Below, piece by piece: positions 1 through 10,807 of a DNA stretch of 64,000 nt. This DNA comes from Hydrangea macrophylla (taxonomy: Eukaryota > Streptophyta > Magnoliopsida > Cornales > Hydrangeaceae): the NCBI GenBank assembly GCA_033977485.1, contig CM066988.1:137244859-137308858 (forward strand), given 5' to 3'. Every line of letters begins with the position of its first letter. Position 1 is the stretch's first letter. A program made the position numbers and the translations under genes. Under the pieces are notes generated by a model. It had not been told where the DNA came from and made no database searches. It saw only the letters and a program-made list of their open reading frames with translations.

Positions 1-233
1 TATGTTACATATTTATTAAACTACCCTTAGTACTATAAGTAATTTATCCCGTTGACAGTTGGTAATCCATTCCACTCTTAATATTGATTGTGTTTAATCA
101 TGTCGTGATTTGTTACTTTGCTATATTTTGCAACACTCTAATCATGTTAATAGTGTTTCAAATATATTTTTAATTTATTGTGAATGGACTTCAGATTATA
201 GATCCTTGTAGTTTTTTAAACTAATATATAAAT

Positions 234-1028
234 GGGAAAATTATGACTAAATCCTTAATTAAAGGGCCAAAAAGTATTAAGTGGCCGTTTTTTTTTTTTT
301 TTTTTTTGTCTTTATTCAAAAGTCCTTGTAAAGGCAATGGTAGGAGTTTTGGTGACCAAGCTCACGCGCCCTCCCAAACTTCCCAGCCACTAGTGGCTGT
401 ACAATACCATTCCTCAATTTAAAAAATGTTTCAAAACTTTAAACCTCCATAACTTTTGATCTACAACTCCATTTTTTACAAATTTTATACCGCTGGAATC
501 GTGTCGACGAGAGCTACAAAACTAGTACCATAGTTGATATGTTTTGAGTAATTTTTTTTTCAAGTTGAAGAAATTTGAAAAAAATAGAGTTTTGTGAAAT
601 TTCACAAAAGTAGTTTTGTGAAAATTTTGTGAAATTTTCTGTTACACAAGGCATGTAAGATTTTGATTTTGATTTTTTTGCTCAAAATATATCAACAATG
701 GTACTAGTTTTGTAGCTCTCGTTGACACGATTCCAACGGTATAAAATTTGAGAAAAATGGAGTTGTATGTCAAAAGTTATGGAGATTTAAAGTTGCAAAA
801 TATTTTTTAAATTTAGAATATCATATGGTACAGTGCTCATACCGTATGAGTGGCTGTAAAAACATGGCGCGTGAAAATTGGGCGAGAGTGGGGAAAATGT
901 GGGAAATGTATGGGTGCATGTCAATTTTGTCCTTTTGACAAAGATCAGGGACTTTTGATTAAATGCAGATATTGAAGATACTTTTTGTTAAATTTTTAGT
1001 TGATAAGGGATATATCTCTAACTGTCCC
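234..1028. mobile_element. Mutator-like MITE with long inverted arms
   Basis: The left end begins GGGAAAATTA and the right end, read on the other strand, begins GGGACAGTTA. The flanks are TATATAAAT (225-233) and AATATAAAT (1029-1037), a 9-bp target duplication with one mismatch, as Mutator-like elements make. The two halves are inverted copies of each other; the best-matching arms are about 417-565 and 674-826, around an AT-rich centre. No coding capacity is visible, so this is a non-autonomous foldback-type MULE. The 9-bp duplication and GGGA start argue against hAT (8 bp) or Stowaway (TA). Confidence 0.75.
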
Positions 1029-1154
1029 AATATAAATTGGTAAATAGAGTGGAGTAGGAGTGGGCAAAATTAAATAAAATATAGGAGTTGATATGCTTCA
1101 TGAGTAGGAGTGACCAAATATTACTCATACACACACACATATATATATATATAA

Positions 1155-1196
1155 GCGGAGTGGAGTAGGAGAATGACAACTCCTACTCCACTCCGC
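1155..1196. repeat. Perfect 16-bp inverted repeat
   Basis: GCGGAGTGGAGTAGGA (1155-1170) is followed after 10 bases by its exact reverse complement (1181-1196). The same GGAGTAGGAG words occur singly upstream (about 1050-1110), so this may be the tip of a small decayed hairpin element. No function is assigned. Confidence 0.7.
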
Positions 1197-1521
1197 CCCA
1201 CTGTCATTCTTAATCTCGTAACTCTGGTTGTCCCTTAGGATCCGAGGTGATTGATGGTTATTTATTTTTATTTTTATTTTTTGGTTGCTAAACCCAATAT
1301 CATTGAAGATATAACCGAGCGCCAAAAACAGAGACTGGAGCCACTAGCCCCATTGATGTATCTCCCTCAAGAACACAGAGAGGGAAGTCATCAAGCTAAC
1401 TGCACAAGTAGCGTTACGAGCAATACTCAGGTACGATATTATACGTTGATTTAATGTATATATGGCTCCTAAATATCATTGGTTCATATAGTCTCTACAC
1501 AAACAATAAATCAAGTACTAT

Positions 1522-2174
1522 TGTTTGGTTGGAAAATTTATAAGTGTGCGAGCGTGCCAGGCAAGCAAATTGCCAATGTGTGTGATCCAAACTGCGCCTC
1601 ACCAGACAGATTGTGGTGATGTTTGATTCCTTAACAAGGACTTCAAATGTGTAAAGATGCAACTAAATGAACTTCGAACTAGTTAATTATCAACTACTCC
1701 TATTACAAGAACAATAAATGAAAATAACAGACTACTTTATTAAGTTAAAAGAAACTACAATCTAACCTTGAAAATGACTTCGAAGGTATTCTACTTCTAA
1801 ATCTAAGTTCCTAGATAGAAATACAATAAATGTACTGAAAGATATGTGTTGATTGTGATCCAAGGATCCTCTTTCGAACACAAACTCCTTCTATTTATAG
1901 ACATCGAAGCTTCTCAGCAACCTTGTTTGAATGTTCCCTCTTCTTTTCAAACTAAGAACTGCTCTTACACATGGCACATCTTCACATTGACACCTGCCCT
2001 TTCAGTTATTCCACAACGATTGACATGTGTCCCTTGGTAGTTAATTATTCTGAACAAAATGAGCCCGTAAAACTATTGTAACTACTCCCGTATTATATCC
2101 AACTCAATCAACTTTTCTGCCACGTCGAATCCCACGTGGCACCTTTGTATTGGCTAGAAATTTCATCACAAACA
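1522..2174 (-). repeat. 3' LTR of the Tat element
   Basis: Nearly identical to 14551-15202. In element orientation it starts TGTTTGTGAT and ends CCAAACA. It is the 3' LTR because gag-pol reads on the minus strand. It contains the same minus-strand TATA motif (1891-1900) as the partner LTR. Confidence 0.93.
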
Positions 2175-2192
2175 TTACCCCCGCCATTTTCC
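2175..2192 (-). other. Polypurine tract of the Tat element
   Basis: Directly next to the 3' LTR the minus strand reads GGAAAATGGCGGGGGTAA, purine-rich as expected of the plus-strand primer in reverse transcription. Its position fixes the orientation of the element. Confidence 0.75.
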
Positions 2193-2370
2193 TTTTGATT
2201 AAAAAAAGATAATGGTGATCGTGGCCAAATCATGTTAGGCAGTTGAAACCTTTCATGCAACCTTCTCGTTGTGGTTAAAAGATCCACAGCTTTATACATA
2301 ATCCGCTATATCTGCTTAATCCTTGAAACCCCAATTCTGCTTGTCACTTTGAATCTACTTTTTTTTACTC

Positions 2371-3845
2371 ATGTCTTCTTCTCAATCTTCATTCGATGTC
2401 AATGACTGCTTCCCTTTAGACCTTCCCGAAGAAGTAATGTTGTCAACAAAACGTCCCGAAACTCCTCACCGAACTAATTGGGATCCCCCTAAGATTCCTC
2501 CTAAACCCTTTACTTATTCGAAGTGGGGAAAGTGGTATACTATGCTAAACCGACCAAGTGCCTCTTCATCAGGACAAGGTTCCACTTCGAGCTCCTCAAA
2601 ATCAATCTACAATAATCAAACTTTTCCTCCTGCTTGGGAACAACCCATTTCCCATGGCGAAGGGGTAGGATATTACAAAGGCATGAGACTCAAAACTCCC
2701 ACTACAGCACCTTCAGTTATTCATCCGAACTTTGAATATCCTGAAACTGAAGAAATTATTCGAAGTAGGATCATAAAACCATACTATCCATTTTCAAACC
2801 GACTTTCTCGAGAACAGAATTTGTTGAATGCCTGGTTAATCTCTTCAACCAGCCCTCCTAGGGAAAGATTTCAAAGAGGTAATATCTTAATTCATCAAGG
2901 CAGACCTCCCATTCATACATATGTAAGGACATCTCATGAGAATTTTTCCAATGAGCACTACTCCTCTGCTTTCTTCTCCAAATGCAAACTTTTTTAGGAA
3001 GATTACAAAGAAAGAGTACTTTTTTCGATCATTTTGTACTAGGTTTTCCAGATACCAAAGTTCAAGTGGTGGATCCTACTGAAGATATTAATGATCCTTT
3101 CTTGAAATTAGACCAATTGTGCAGGAATGGTCCCATTTTCGAACATATTTTCCCTATTCTGTCACCCTCCTCATGCTTAATTATCAAAGCTCAAAGACTT
3201 CTAGTTGCTTTTTCACATCTCCCCTCCTCCATTTTACAAGATTCAAGGGCTCGAATTAATTTTGAATGGAGTTGCCACATCTTATGCCATGAATGGAGTA
3301 TTTCAACACTTGTTCGAACCCAGATGGATTTCACTCTTCGAACCTTAGCTTCTCATATAAGATGGTATTCTCATCATCAAGAAAGTGTCCATCATTTGAA
3401 TTACCTAATGGATCTTTACGAGAGTCTTAAGGAAGTGCCCAATGCACTTCTTGATGAAGTTTCAGAGCTCAAAGAATAATATATATATGGTTGTGGAAGT
3501 TCTGATGAAGAAAGTAATGTTTCCCATTACTCAAAACCTGACCTCGAAGGTCGAATTGCATATCTCAAAGAAGAAGCCAAAACTGTTGGCATATCTCTTC
3601 GAGGTAAAACTCCATTAGCCAAGGAACTTCGAAGACTTCGCAAAACCCTGTCCAAGATCAATTCTCGGCCAATTTAGTATGAAGAACAACTCAAGGAAGC
3701 TTACCTCACTCTTCGAAGCGAAGATAAATTGGCTTTACAAACCAGGAACCTATGCCTCGAGATAGAATTAGAAGCAGAGTACTTTGCTTATTACTGGGCT
3801 ATGTTTCACAATCTAGTGACTTATGGGTTTCCACACTTTTATTAA
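2371..3845 (+). pseudogene. Antisense ORF 1 in the 3' region of the Tat element (unknown protein)
   Basis: Not recognised. A reading frame on the strand opposite to gag-pol starts with ATG at 2371 just inside the 3' LTR. Its first 208 codons are rich in Ser and Pro, with an SSS-rich segment near residues 65-80. The frame then shifts by one near a T6 run (about 2985-2995) and continues in another frame to a final TAA at 3843-3845. Two in-frame stops interrupt it (TAA 3477-3479, next to a short TA repeat, and TAG 3675-3677). The last third is charged and looks helical (Glu/Lys/Leu-rich, KEEAK and RRLRK segments). It was evidently a protein of about 490 residues, now broken. It is paired with the PMD gene downstream on the same strand. 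Confidence 0.6.
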
Positions 3846-4038
3846 TTATGTCTGTGAATTGTAACTGCATTCTTCTTTTAATGCAATGAATTATGAGAAA
3901 TTCATGCGTTTATTAATCAAACTAAATTAGTTCATTCTGAACCAATGTCTTTTTTACTTGAAATAACGGCTAAAATAAGTAACTGAGTCTAACGGCTATT
4001 TTCTAATAAATGCACCTCCTTCCAAACGTCACCAAAGG

Positions 4039-4048
4039 CTATAAATAA
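4039..4048 (+). promoter_or_regulatory. TATA box upstream of the antisense PMD gene
   Basis: CTATAAATAA lies about 125 bases before the ATG at 4171, in the 325-base gap between the two antisense genes. The intervening sequence is CT-rich and leader-like (CTTCTATCTCTTCTTTTGC). This suggests the antisense gene had its own promoter rather than depending on the LTR; it is inferred from sequence only. Confidence 0.45.
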
Positions 4049-5683
4049 TTAAGTAAAAGAAGAACAAACCTTCTAACTTCTGCAAATTCTTTTAGCCTTC
4101 TATCTCTTCTTTTGCACTATGTTCTCTTTGCTATCATTCTCATTACAATTCAATAACCTCGTTTCCAAGAATGGCAAAATCCGGTGATAATACTCAGCTT
4201 CAGAAGATTTGTGATGATTTTGAAAAAATCATTAAGGATGAACAAGAACGCTATGCGAAAGGACAAGAGACTTCACTAATCAATGAGATCCCTGTTCCCA
4301 TAACTTTTCCCAACCAAGAATCCTCTATCGCTGTAGGTCCTTGTCTAAGTACTCCCAGTCTTAAACTCAATGTCTATTACCCTAGGTTAGGACAGCAACA
4401 CCTAACTTATTAGCAAGAGATCCCTATCCCTAAGTTTGAATTAAAGTTTCGACATTGGCCCAAACCTGCGAAGGATTGGCCAGAATGGGTAGATAGGATT
4501 TTAGAGAACAAAATAAAAGCTTTGAGAACCACGGGGATTTATCATGCCGTTAACCTCTCCAAATTTCCCATCGAAGCCAGTCCTAACCTATTAGCTGGAG
4601 CTCTATGCTTTTGGAACCCTATTTTCAACCATTTTCAATTTCGATTTGGTCCAATAGGTCCAACTATTTTAGACATTTGTCATTTATTAGGGTTTTTATC
4701 TCATGGAGAAGATGCACATCCTTATATGGTCGAATATGATAGTCCCCCAATTAACACTGATCCCAAGTCACTAGGATATACTAATTTCCTGACTACTCAC
4801 AGAAAATCATCAGGGGGTGTGACAGATAAGAAATATTATTGCTTCATTCTATAGTGGCTTTCGAAGCATCTATTTTGCACTTCTTCTCAAAGGGTTGTCC
4901 TCGAATTTTCCAATATTGCCAGAGCTTTGACTGCTGGTCGAAGACTAGCTATAGCCCCCTTTGTTCTAGGATCTCTCTATAGATCTTTTTCTGATCTATG
5001 TTTTGACCCTTTTCTTCCTACTCAAGGTGGTCCCTTCTGGATTTTACAATTATGGTTATATGCTTATTTCCCATAAATTCACAACCTAGGACCTTTATCC
5101 AACACTGTGTCTCATGGGATCTTCTTTGCTTTATTACCAAATGTTGAAAAAACTTTCAAAGAGTCCCTCTTCTTCTTTTTCAATATTCCTGCGATAAGAT
5201 CAAACAATTTGTTTCATCCATTTTCTGTTCTTTACAATTCTGAAGACAGAACTCCTCTTTCTCCCCACTGGCTTTGTCAAATATTGGATAGAGCAGCAAG
5301 TGCAGTTGAACTAAAAGCTGCATGGGGAAGTTTCCTGATCAGTAGGGATCTATTTTTTGGGAATGCCCTCAATATCAAGTCTCATGGTGAACTCTATCTT
5401 CCTAACCAGTTTTCAAGACAGTTTGGGCTCACTCAATCAATCGCTTTTCCAATCAGAAGCCAAGCCAATATACTTATGGCTTACAAGACAAACTCGAGGG
5501 TACCAGAAGCAGTGATAACTGCTGCCTTGGCAGTTTATCAAAACAAGGTCAGCAATTTGGAGTTTGCTTCTCTACCAGTTTATACAACTTGTACTCCTGC
5601 TTTCTCGAGTTGGTGGGAGAACTTAATGTCAGTGGAGATGGATAAATGCCAGCTTTTGAGGCATATTGATTCGCAACAAACAG

Positions 5684-5767
5684 GTAAATAACTTTCTAAT
5701 TCAATCCTTTTCCTCTTAAATGATGAAAAGAACTCTGACTTATTGTTGTTTGAATCTTGCAACACAG
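5684..5767 (+). other. Probable intron 1 of the antisense PMD gene
   Basis: Donor CAG|GTAAAT and acceptor TTGCAACACAG|G bound 84 AT- and T-rich bases. Splicing joins Gly codons cleanly (phase 1) and removes the in-frame TAA at 5689. The length is a multiple of three, so frame continuity alone does not prove it; the splice sites and composition do most of the work. Confidence 0.6.
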
Positions 5768-6204
5768 GGAGGTCAATTGGAGAAAGTTCTTCACCAATAA
5801 CCAGGGCTTCGAAGGCTAAACCAAGCATCCCAATCTTCTCAAAGACTTCTCAAATTCCAATCCCTGCTCCACCATCTTCGAAGCCAAAGAAAAGAAAATT
5901 GATCCTTCCAACAGAAAGTTCTCCTCCTACATCAGAAAACATTGAATCTGAAGAAGAGGAAGACACCAGTCCAATCCCAGCTTTAACCAGAAAAAAGAAA
6001 GCCAAGACAATAATTGAACCATTTGCTGGTTCAAAGATCATCAAAGAAGTCCCTATTCCAGCAATTCTTCTTTCGAAGGTGGAACCTGAACCTGAACTGT
6101 CATAAACTACTCCAGAACCATCATCTCAGAGTTTTGACATTCCAAAAGTTCAAAAATCTCCCCCATCAAGCACTCAACCTCCATTACTTGAGTACTAACC
6201 AATA

Positions 6205-6285
6205 GTGAGTTATTTAAACTTCTTTGGTATTAGTTTTTTTTTATATAGCCACATTTTAATATAATGTTCATCTTATGTTGACCAG
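6205..6285 (+). other. Probable intron 2 of the antisense PMD gene
   Basis: Donor ATA|GTGAGT and acceptor GTTGACCAG|A bound 81 bases with a long T run and an AT-rich body. It sits between codons (phase 0) and removes an in-frame TAA near 6262. It matches plant intron composition well. Confidence 0.6.
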
Positions 6286-7234
6286 ACTGAATCTGTTCCT
6301 GTGACTAAAACTGGTCCTTCGAAGATCAGCACAAGTTTTGACCCTAAAGCTACTTCAGCATCTACTTCATCTGACCCACATACCATTCCTGGTGCTTCAA
6401 GTTCTGGAGAATTCCATTTATCCCTTCCTCCCAATTTGACTCCTGAAGAAACTGAATATTTCAAAGACAGTTTAAAGCATGTTTTGAAGATGGGAGATAC
6501 TACTTCAACCAACGTCCAAGAATTTTTTCAACAAATGACAGGTCGAAGCAAACCAAAAATACCCTCAATAGACCCAGTGGTTGCACTTGCTACGCTGAGA
6601 CTCTTCAGTCAAGTCCCTTTTGAAGTTTTTGATGACAAGGAAGTACAAAGGGCCATGAAGATTCTGTGTCAATTCATGCTAGATAGTTCTGCCATATCTG
6701 TTCCTGACAAAGAAACCATTTCTGCAGTTATGTCAACCTTTGACGTTGACTGCTTTCTTCTAGAAAAGGTCATCGAATAGAGGAAGAAACTAGAGGTTGA
6801 TATGGAGTACACAACAGAAAAAAAAACTCTCGAGATGGACCAAACATTAACAGAATTTGGTAAAAACAACACTGCAATAGAAAAGCTTTCGAGCAAAGTG
6901 GACAACCTTAAAAAGAAGCTCGAGCTTGTAGTAGCTGAATTAGCTAAACTAAAGCTGAAGCAAGAAAATGCTGAAGCATAACTGCTGGCTTTGAAGACAG
7001 AAATTAAATCGAAGCCTTTGAAGAACCGGGAATCAATTTCAAGGCAAAAATTCATCCTTAGCCAGTCCAAACTGTACACTAGGTCTTGGGACAATTTTAG
7101 GTTGAAGGCCCAATTTATAAGTAAATTGGTATGAAAGATTATACCAATAGAACTCTGTAATGTACCAATATCTGGCTTTTTGTATTTTAACCTTGAATGT
7201 GAAATACATGCTATTGTTTTGAATGTTGCATTTC

Positions 7235-8437
7235 TCATTCTAAATTTCTTGTTTCCCAAATAGTGGGATAATATTGTTTAAGAAACCTACCATTGATTTT
7301 TCTAACATGGACAAAACCATTCAAAATTTTCAAATGGTAAAATCCACTTTTAAAAACCTTATGAATTTGGAATGGACCTTCCCACTTAGGGGACCGTTTT
7401 CCATATTTTGGATCTTTAGATCCAATAGGCAACATTGTTTTCCAGACCAAGTCTCCTTCATCAAAGGTTCTTGGTTGCAATTTCTTATTATACTCCTTTG
7501 CTACTATTCTTTACTGTATCAGAATATTATTGAGAGCTTTAATTCTTTCTTCATCAATATCCTCCAATTCAATAGCCATGGATGTTTGGTAATCATCCAA
7601 AGATAAATGATTCTGCTTCATAACTCGAAGAGAATTAACCTTTATTTCAATTGGCAGAACTGCCTCATGACCAAAAGTTAGAGCATACGGAGATACCCAT
7701 GTACTTGTTCGCTTCGAAGTCCTATATGCCCATAAAACTTCTAGCAAAATCTCATGCCATATCCTTGAATTATTTTTTATGACTTTAGCCATATTTTCCT
7801 TTATGACCTTGTTAGTGGCTTCAGCTTGTCCATTAGATTGAGCATAATATGGGGTTGATTTAGACATTGTGATTCCCAATTTATTTGCAAAAACAACCAC
7901 ACCCCCTTCGAATATAGAGGCATTGTCAGATACAATGGTTTGAGAAATACCAAATCTGTAAATTATATTTTCTAGGAATTTGATAACCATTGTTTGAGTC
8001 ACAGTCTGCATAAGTTCTGCTTCTACCCATTTAGTAAAATAATCCGTGGCTAAAATAATGAATCCACGACCTTTCGAAGAAGGAGGACTAATTTTCCCTA
8101 TCACATCCATGGCCCATCCTCTAAAAGGCCAAGGTTTTATCACATATTGAAGATCAATAGTGGGTAAATGCTTCAAAGGACCATGTTTCTGACATTCTTG
8201 ACATCTTTTGGAAAACTCAATGCAATCTTTTAAAATGGTTGGCCAGTAAATATTATACCTTCGAAGTAACCATTTCATTTTAACCCCGGATTGATGAGCT
8301 CCACATAATCCCTCATGAATCTGAGCTATAGCTTCTATTCCTTCGAGATTGCTCAAGCATTCCAATAATAACCCATCACTTCCTCTTTTGAATTATTTCC
8401 CACTATACAAAATGTAATGGACATATTTCAATCTTAT
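7235..8437 (-). pseudogene. Integrase of the Tat element
   Basis: The N-terminal HHCC zinc domain is visible (H and H in IHEGLCGAH, then CQEC). The catalytic core keeps the DDE triad: D in GWAMDVIG, D in TIVSDNASIF, E in NGQAEATNKV. A GPF-type module (KWEGPFQIHKVF) follows near the C-terminus; no chromodomain is seen, as usual for Tat. The enzyme inserts the cDNA into the host genome. A TAA at 7511-7513 separates the core from the C-terminal part in the same frame, and another in-frame TAA lies just before the zinc domain (about 8388). It is the last domain of pol and is followed by the antisense genes, whose 3' end nearly touches it. Confidence 0.88.
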
Positions 8438-8440
8438 ACT

Positions 8441-9139
8441 TCAATCAGACGTTTCATTTAATCCCGAGAGATAATCTATGATTGGCTTCCTCCAATCATT
8501 ATGAATTTCTATATTCGAGACATCATCAAAAGGTAATCTATTCACCAATATTGGTAATAATTTCCTATAAGTAACCTGCTCCATCTCGATGTCTTCAATG
8601 TTTGTTCTAAATCCAGATGCCTTTTGAGCCACGTCATTAGCTTCTTCATCAAAACTTTTAGAAATATGCAAGAGGTTCACATTATCGAATCTGGATAATA
8701 AATCCATTGTAGTATCATAATATATTTTCAATGCACTGCTCATACATTTGTATATCTCATTCATATGATTTATAACCAACTGGGAATCTCCAAATACATC
8801 TACAGATGTAGCTTTAAGATCTAACAAGAGTTCAAGACCCATAATTAAGGCTTCATACTCAACTTGATTATTGGTACATTGACTCGAATCAAGTTTGTAA
8901 CCATATTTGGTTTTAATCTTCTCAAGTGATTCAATAATAAAACCAATGCCTGCAGCAAATTCAGTTTTTGAGCCATCAAACCATAATTTCCATGGACTAA
9001 TGGTTATATGTTCAATTTCATAATTTTCCTCTATTTCGAGGCAGTTTGGATGATCAGCCAAAAAATCTGCTAAACCTTGACTTTTACTGTTTTTTGTGGT
9101 ACATAAACCAAACAAAATTCTGACAATGCTAAGACCCAT
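8441..9139 (-). pseudogene. Second RNase H (aRNH-type) of the Tat element
   Basis: The reading frame carries a complete RNase H fold signature: WKLWFDGSKTEFAAGIGFII (first Asp), NNQVEYEALIMGLELLL (Glu), FGDSQLVINHM (Asp), and the late EANDVAQKA motif. Tat-lineage elements have this additional RNase H after the ancestral one. The segment LADFLADHP that usually links the two domains is present at its start. A frameshift separates it from the upstream RNase H fragment (overlap at 9070-9139). The enzyme degrades the RNA of the RNA:DNA hybrid during reverse transcription. Confidence 0.85.
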
Positions 9140-9504
9140 TTACTAATTCGATTTATCAAAGTAGGTCGAGTCAACATATATTTGATTAAATCAAATTTAG
9201 CAATTACATAAACTTCAGTAGGAAGAAGATAATATCTTAATTTCATAACTGCAAAATACAAAGACAAACATAGTTTTTCTATAAAGGAATATTTGCATTC
9301 AACAGGATTTAAAAACCTACTAAGGTAATACACAGCTTGCTCTTTCTTATCATCATTATCCTAGGCTAATAAGACCCCAATTGATGCTTCTGCTGCTGAG
9401 ATGTATAACTTCATAGGCCTGTCTTTTCTTGGAGGCATTAACACTGGTGGCTTCACCAAATAATCCTTCAAGGCTTGAAAGAAAGTCTGACGTTTATCTT
9501 CCTA
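9070..9504 (-). pseudogene. Ancestral RNase H domain of the Tat element
   Basis: This segment continues the RT frame: the RT connection (KPPVLMPPRK, KLYISAAEASIGVLLA) and then VYYLSRFLNPVECKYSFIEK, the Ty3 RNase H core in which the first catalytic Asp is commonly degenerate in Tat elements. Two TAG stops interrupt it, at 9502-9504 and 9361-9363. In both places related elements have Gln, as I recall them. A frameshift near the C-terminal end separates it from the second RNase H. Confidence 0.75.
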
Positions 9505-10807
9505 CTTTAATTCTTCATGATCCTTCAGCTTCAACAAAGGGGAAAAAATCAAAGTTTTTCCAGCAGTACTGGAAATGAATCTTCTAATGAAATTAACTTG
9601 TCCTAAGAATCTTTGCAATTCCTTTTTAGTCGAAGGGGGCTTGCTTTGAATGATTGCTTGAGCCTTATTCTTATCCACTTGGATCCCTTTTTCATGCACC
9701 AAATATCCTAGAAAATTTCCAGTACTAAATCCAAAGGCACATTTCAATGGATTTAATTTAAGTTTGAAAAATCTCATTCTTTCAAATGTTGACTTCATAT
9801 GTATGAGATGATCTTCGAATGTTTTAGATTTAACAATTATATCATCTAAATAACATTCTAAGAATGTTCCAATCATGTCATGGAAAATAGCATTCATAGC
9901 TCTCTGATAAGTAGCACCTGCATTTTTCAAACCAAAAGGCATTTGTACCCACTCGAAGGTACCTATACTACCTGGGCATCTAAATGCAGTCTTATGAATG
10001 TCTTCCTCAGCAATACATATTTGATTATACCCTGAGTGACCATCCATCATGGACATTATAATATTTCCAGTAGATCTATCAATTAATAAATCAACTATTG
10101 GCATAGGATATTCATCTTTAGGTGTGGCTAAATTAAGATATCTATAATCAATACAGACTCTTAATTTACAATTTTTCTTCATAACTGGAACAACATTCGA
10201 AAGCCATTCAACATACTTGGTAGTTCTAATGAATCTTGCCTTGAGCAACCTTTCGATTTCTTCTTTAATCTTCATAGTTGCTGTAGACACCCCATTTTGA
10301 CCTACCAAAAAAAGAAATAACTGTTACAATCGGGGCGGGCGCGACAGTTACCTCTGGAGTCATCCTTCGAGGCTGTTGCTTCACTGGTTTGTAACCAACT
10401 TTGATAGGCAATCTATGCTCTACCAAGCTCCTTTCGAGTCCTGGCAATTCATCATAATCCCAAGCAAAGCAGTCTCGAAACTCTTTCAATAACTCAACCA
10501 ATTTATACTGGTCACCCTTTCCAAGTTTGGAACTTAAATAAGTAACTCTGTTTTGTTGATCTGATCCTAAATTGATTTCTAATAGAGGATCTTGTGACAC
10601 CTCTTGTATCAAAATTTCTGGCAATATAGATAATTCTTCCTTGCCCACATCTTTTAACTCTTGTGAATCTTCTTTGAAGACGTAGTCTGACCAATTTATG
10701 GTCGAATCTTTCTCAATTCTTGACTCTAAATCTGTCATCATTAACTTTTGTAAGACCAGTCGAATGGTCTCTTCTATATCTGCTATTTCCATAGGCTTAT
10801 GAGTCAT
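9502..10807 (-). pseudogene. Reverse transcriptase of the Tat element, split by a small insertion
   Basis: The N-terminal part (FAWDYDELPGL, RRMTPEV) and the main palm/fingers are all present: VPVMKKNCKLRVCIDYRYLN, MDGHSGYNQI, MPFGLKNAGATYQRAM, then YLDD with both catalytic Asp and LKCAFG, FLGYLV. The frame is interrupted at 10282-10351 by a 65-bp LTR-like relic plus its 5-bp duplication, which shifts the frame between PEV and KIKEEIERLLKA. Upstream, a 1-bp shift at about 10807 separates it from the protease region. The catalytic residues are intact but the ORF is not. Confidence 0.9.
10282..10346 (+). mobile_element. 65-bp relic with both ends of a TGTAGACACC-type LTR
   Basis: The insertion begins TGTAGACACCCCATTTTGACC at 10282 and ends GGGCGCGACA at 10346. 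It is flanked by GTTGC (10277-10281) and GTTAC (10347-10351), a 5-bp duplication with one mismatch. The same termini bound the larger LTR at 34097-36432 (start TGTAGACACC, end GGAGCGACA). It therefore looks like a solo LTR reduced to its two ends, or a very short family member. It disrupts the RT frame. Confidence 0.6.

Larger units (their letters stand above)
4171..7134 (+). pseudogene. Plant mobile domain (PMD) gene captured in the Tat element, antisense to pol
   Basis: Three probable exons, 4171-5683, 5768-6204 and 6286-7134, all in one frame with no frameshift. Exon 1 has plant mobile domain hallmarks (Pfam PMD, as in Arabidopsis MAIN and MAIL1): a Trp-rich start (HWPKPAKDWPEW), DICHLLGFLSHG, and GGPFWILQLWLYAYFP. 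Exon 2 encodes a basic, Ser/Pro-rich linker with KKRK and RKKK clusters that look like nuclear localisation signals. Exon 3 ends in a Lys/Glu/Leu coiled coil (about 6781-7000). Seven nonsense codons break it (4411, 4852, 5074, 6103, 6196, 6778, 6979), all TAA or TAG; the natural end is TGA 7132-7134. PMD proteins act in the nucleus in gene silencing and expression; what a retroelement gains from one is unknown. PMD-like and other extra ORFs in Tat elements have been noted before. Confidence 0.75.

Noticed and set aside
1251..1454. 67-codon plus-strand frame
   Set aside because: Starts in a T-rich run and has no domain; no support as a gene.
5580..6044. Minus-strand frames opposite the PMD gene
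   Set aside because: Shadow frames of the PMD exons (Ser-rich where the PMD linker is Ser/Glu-rich).
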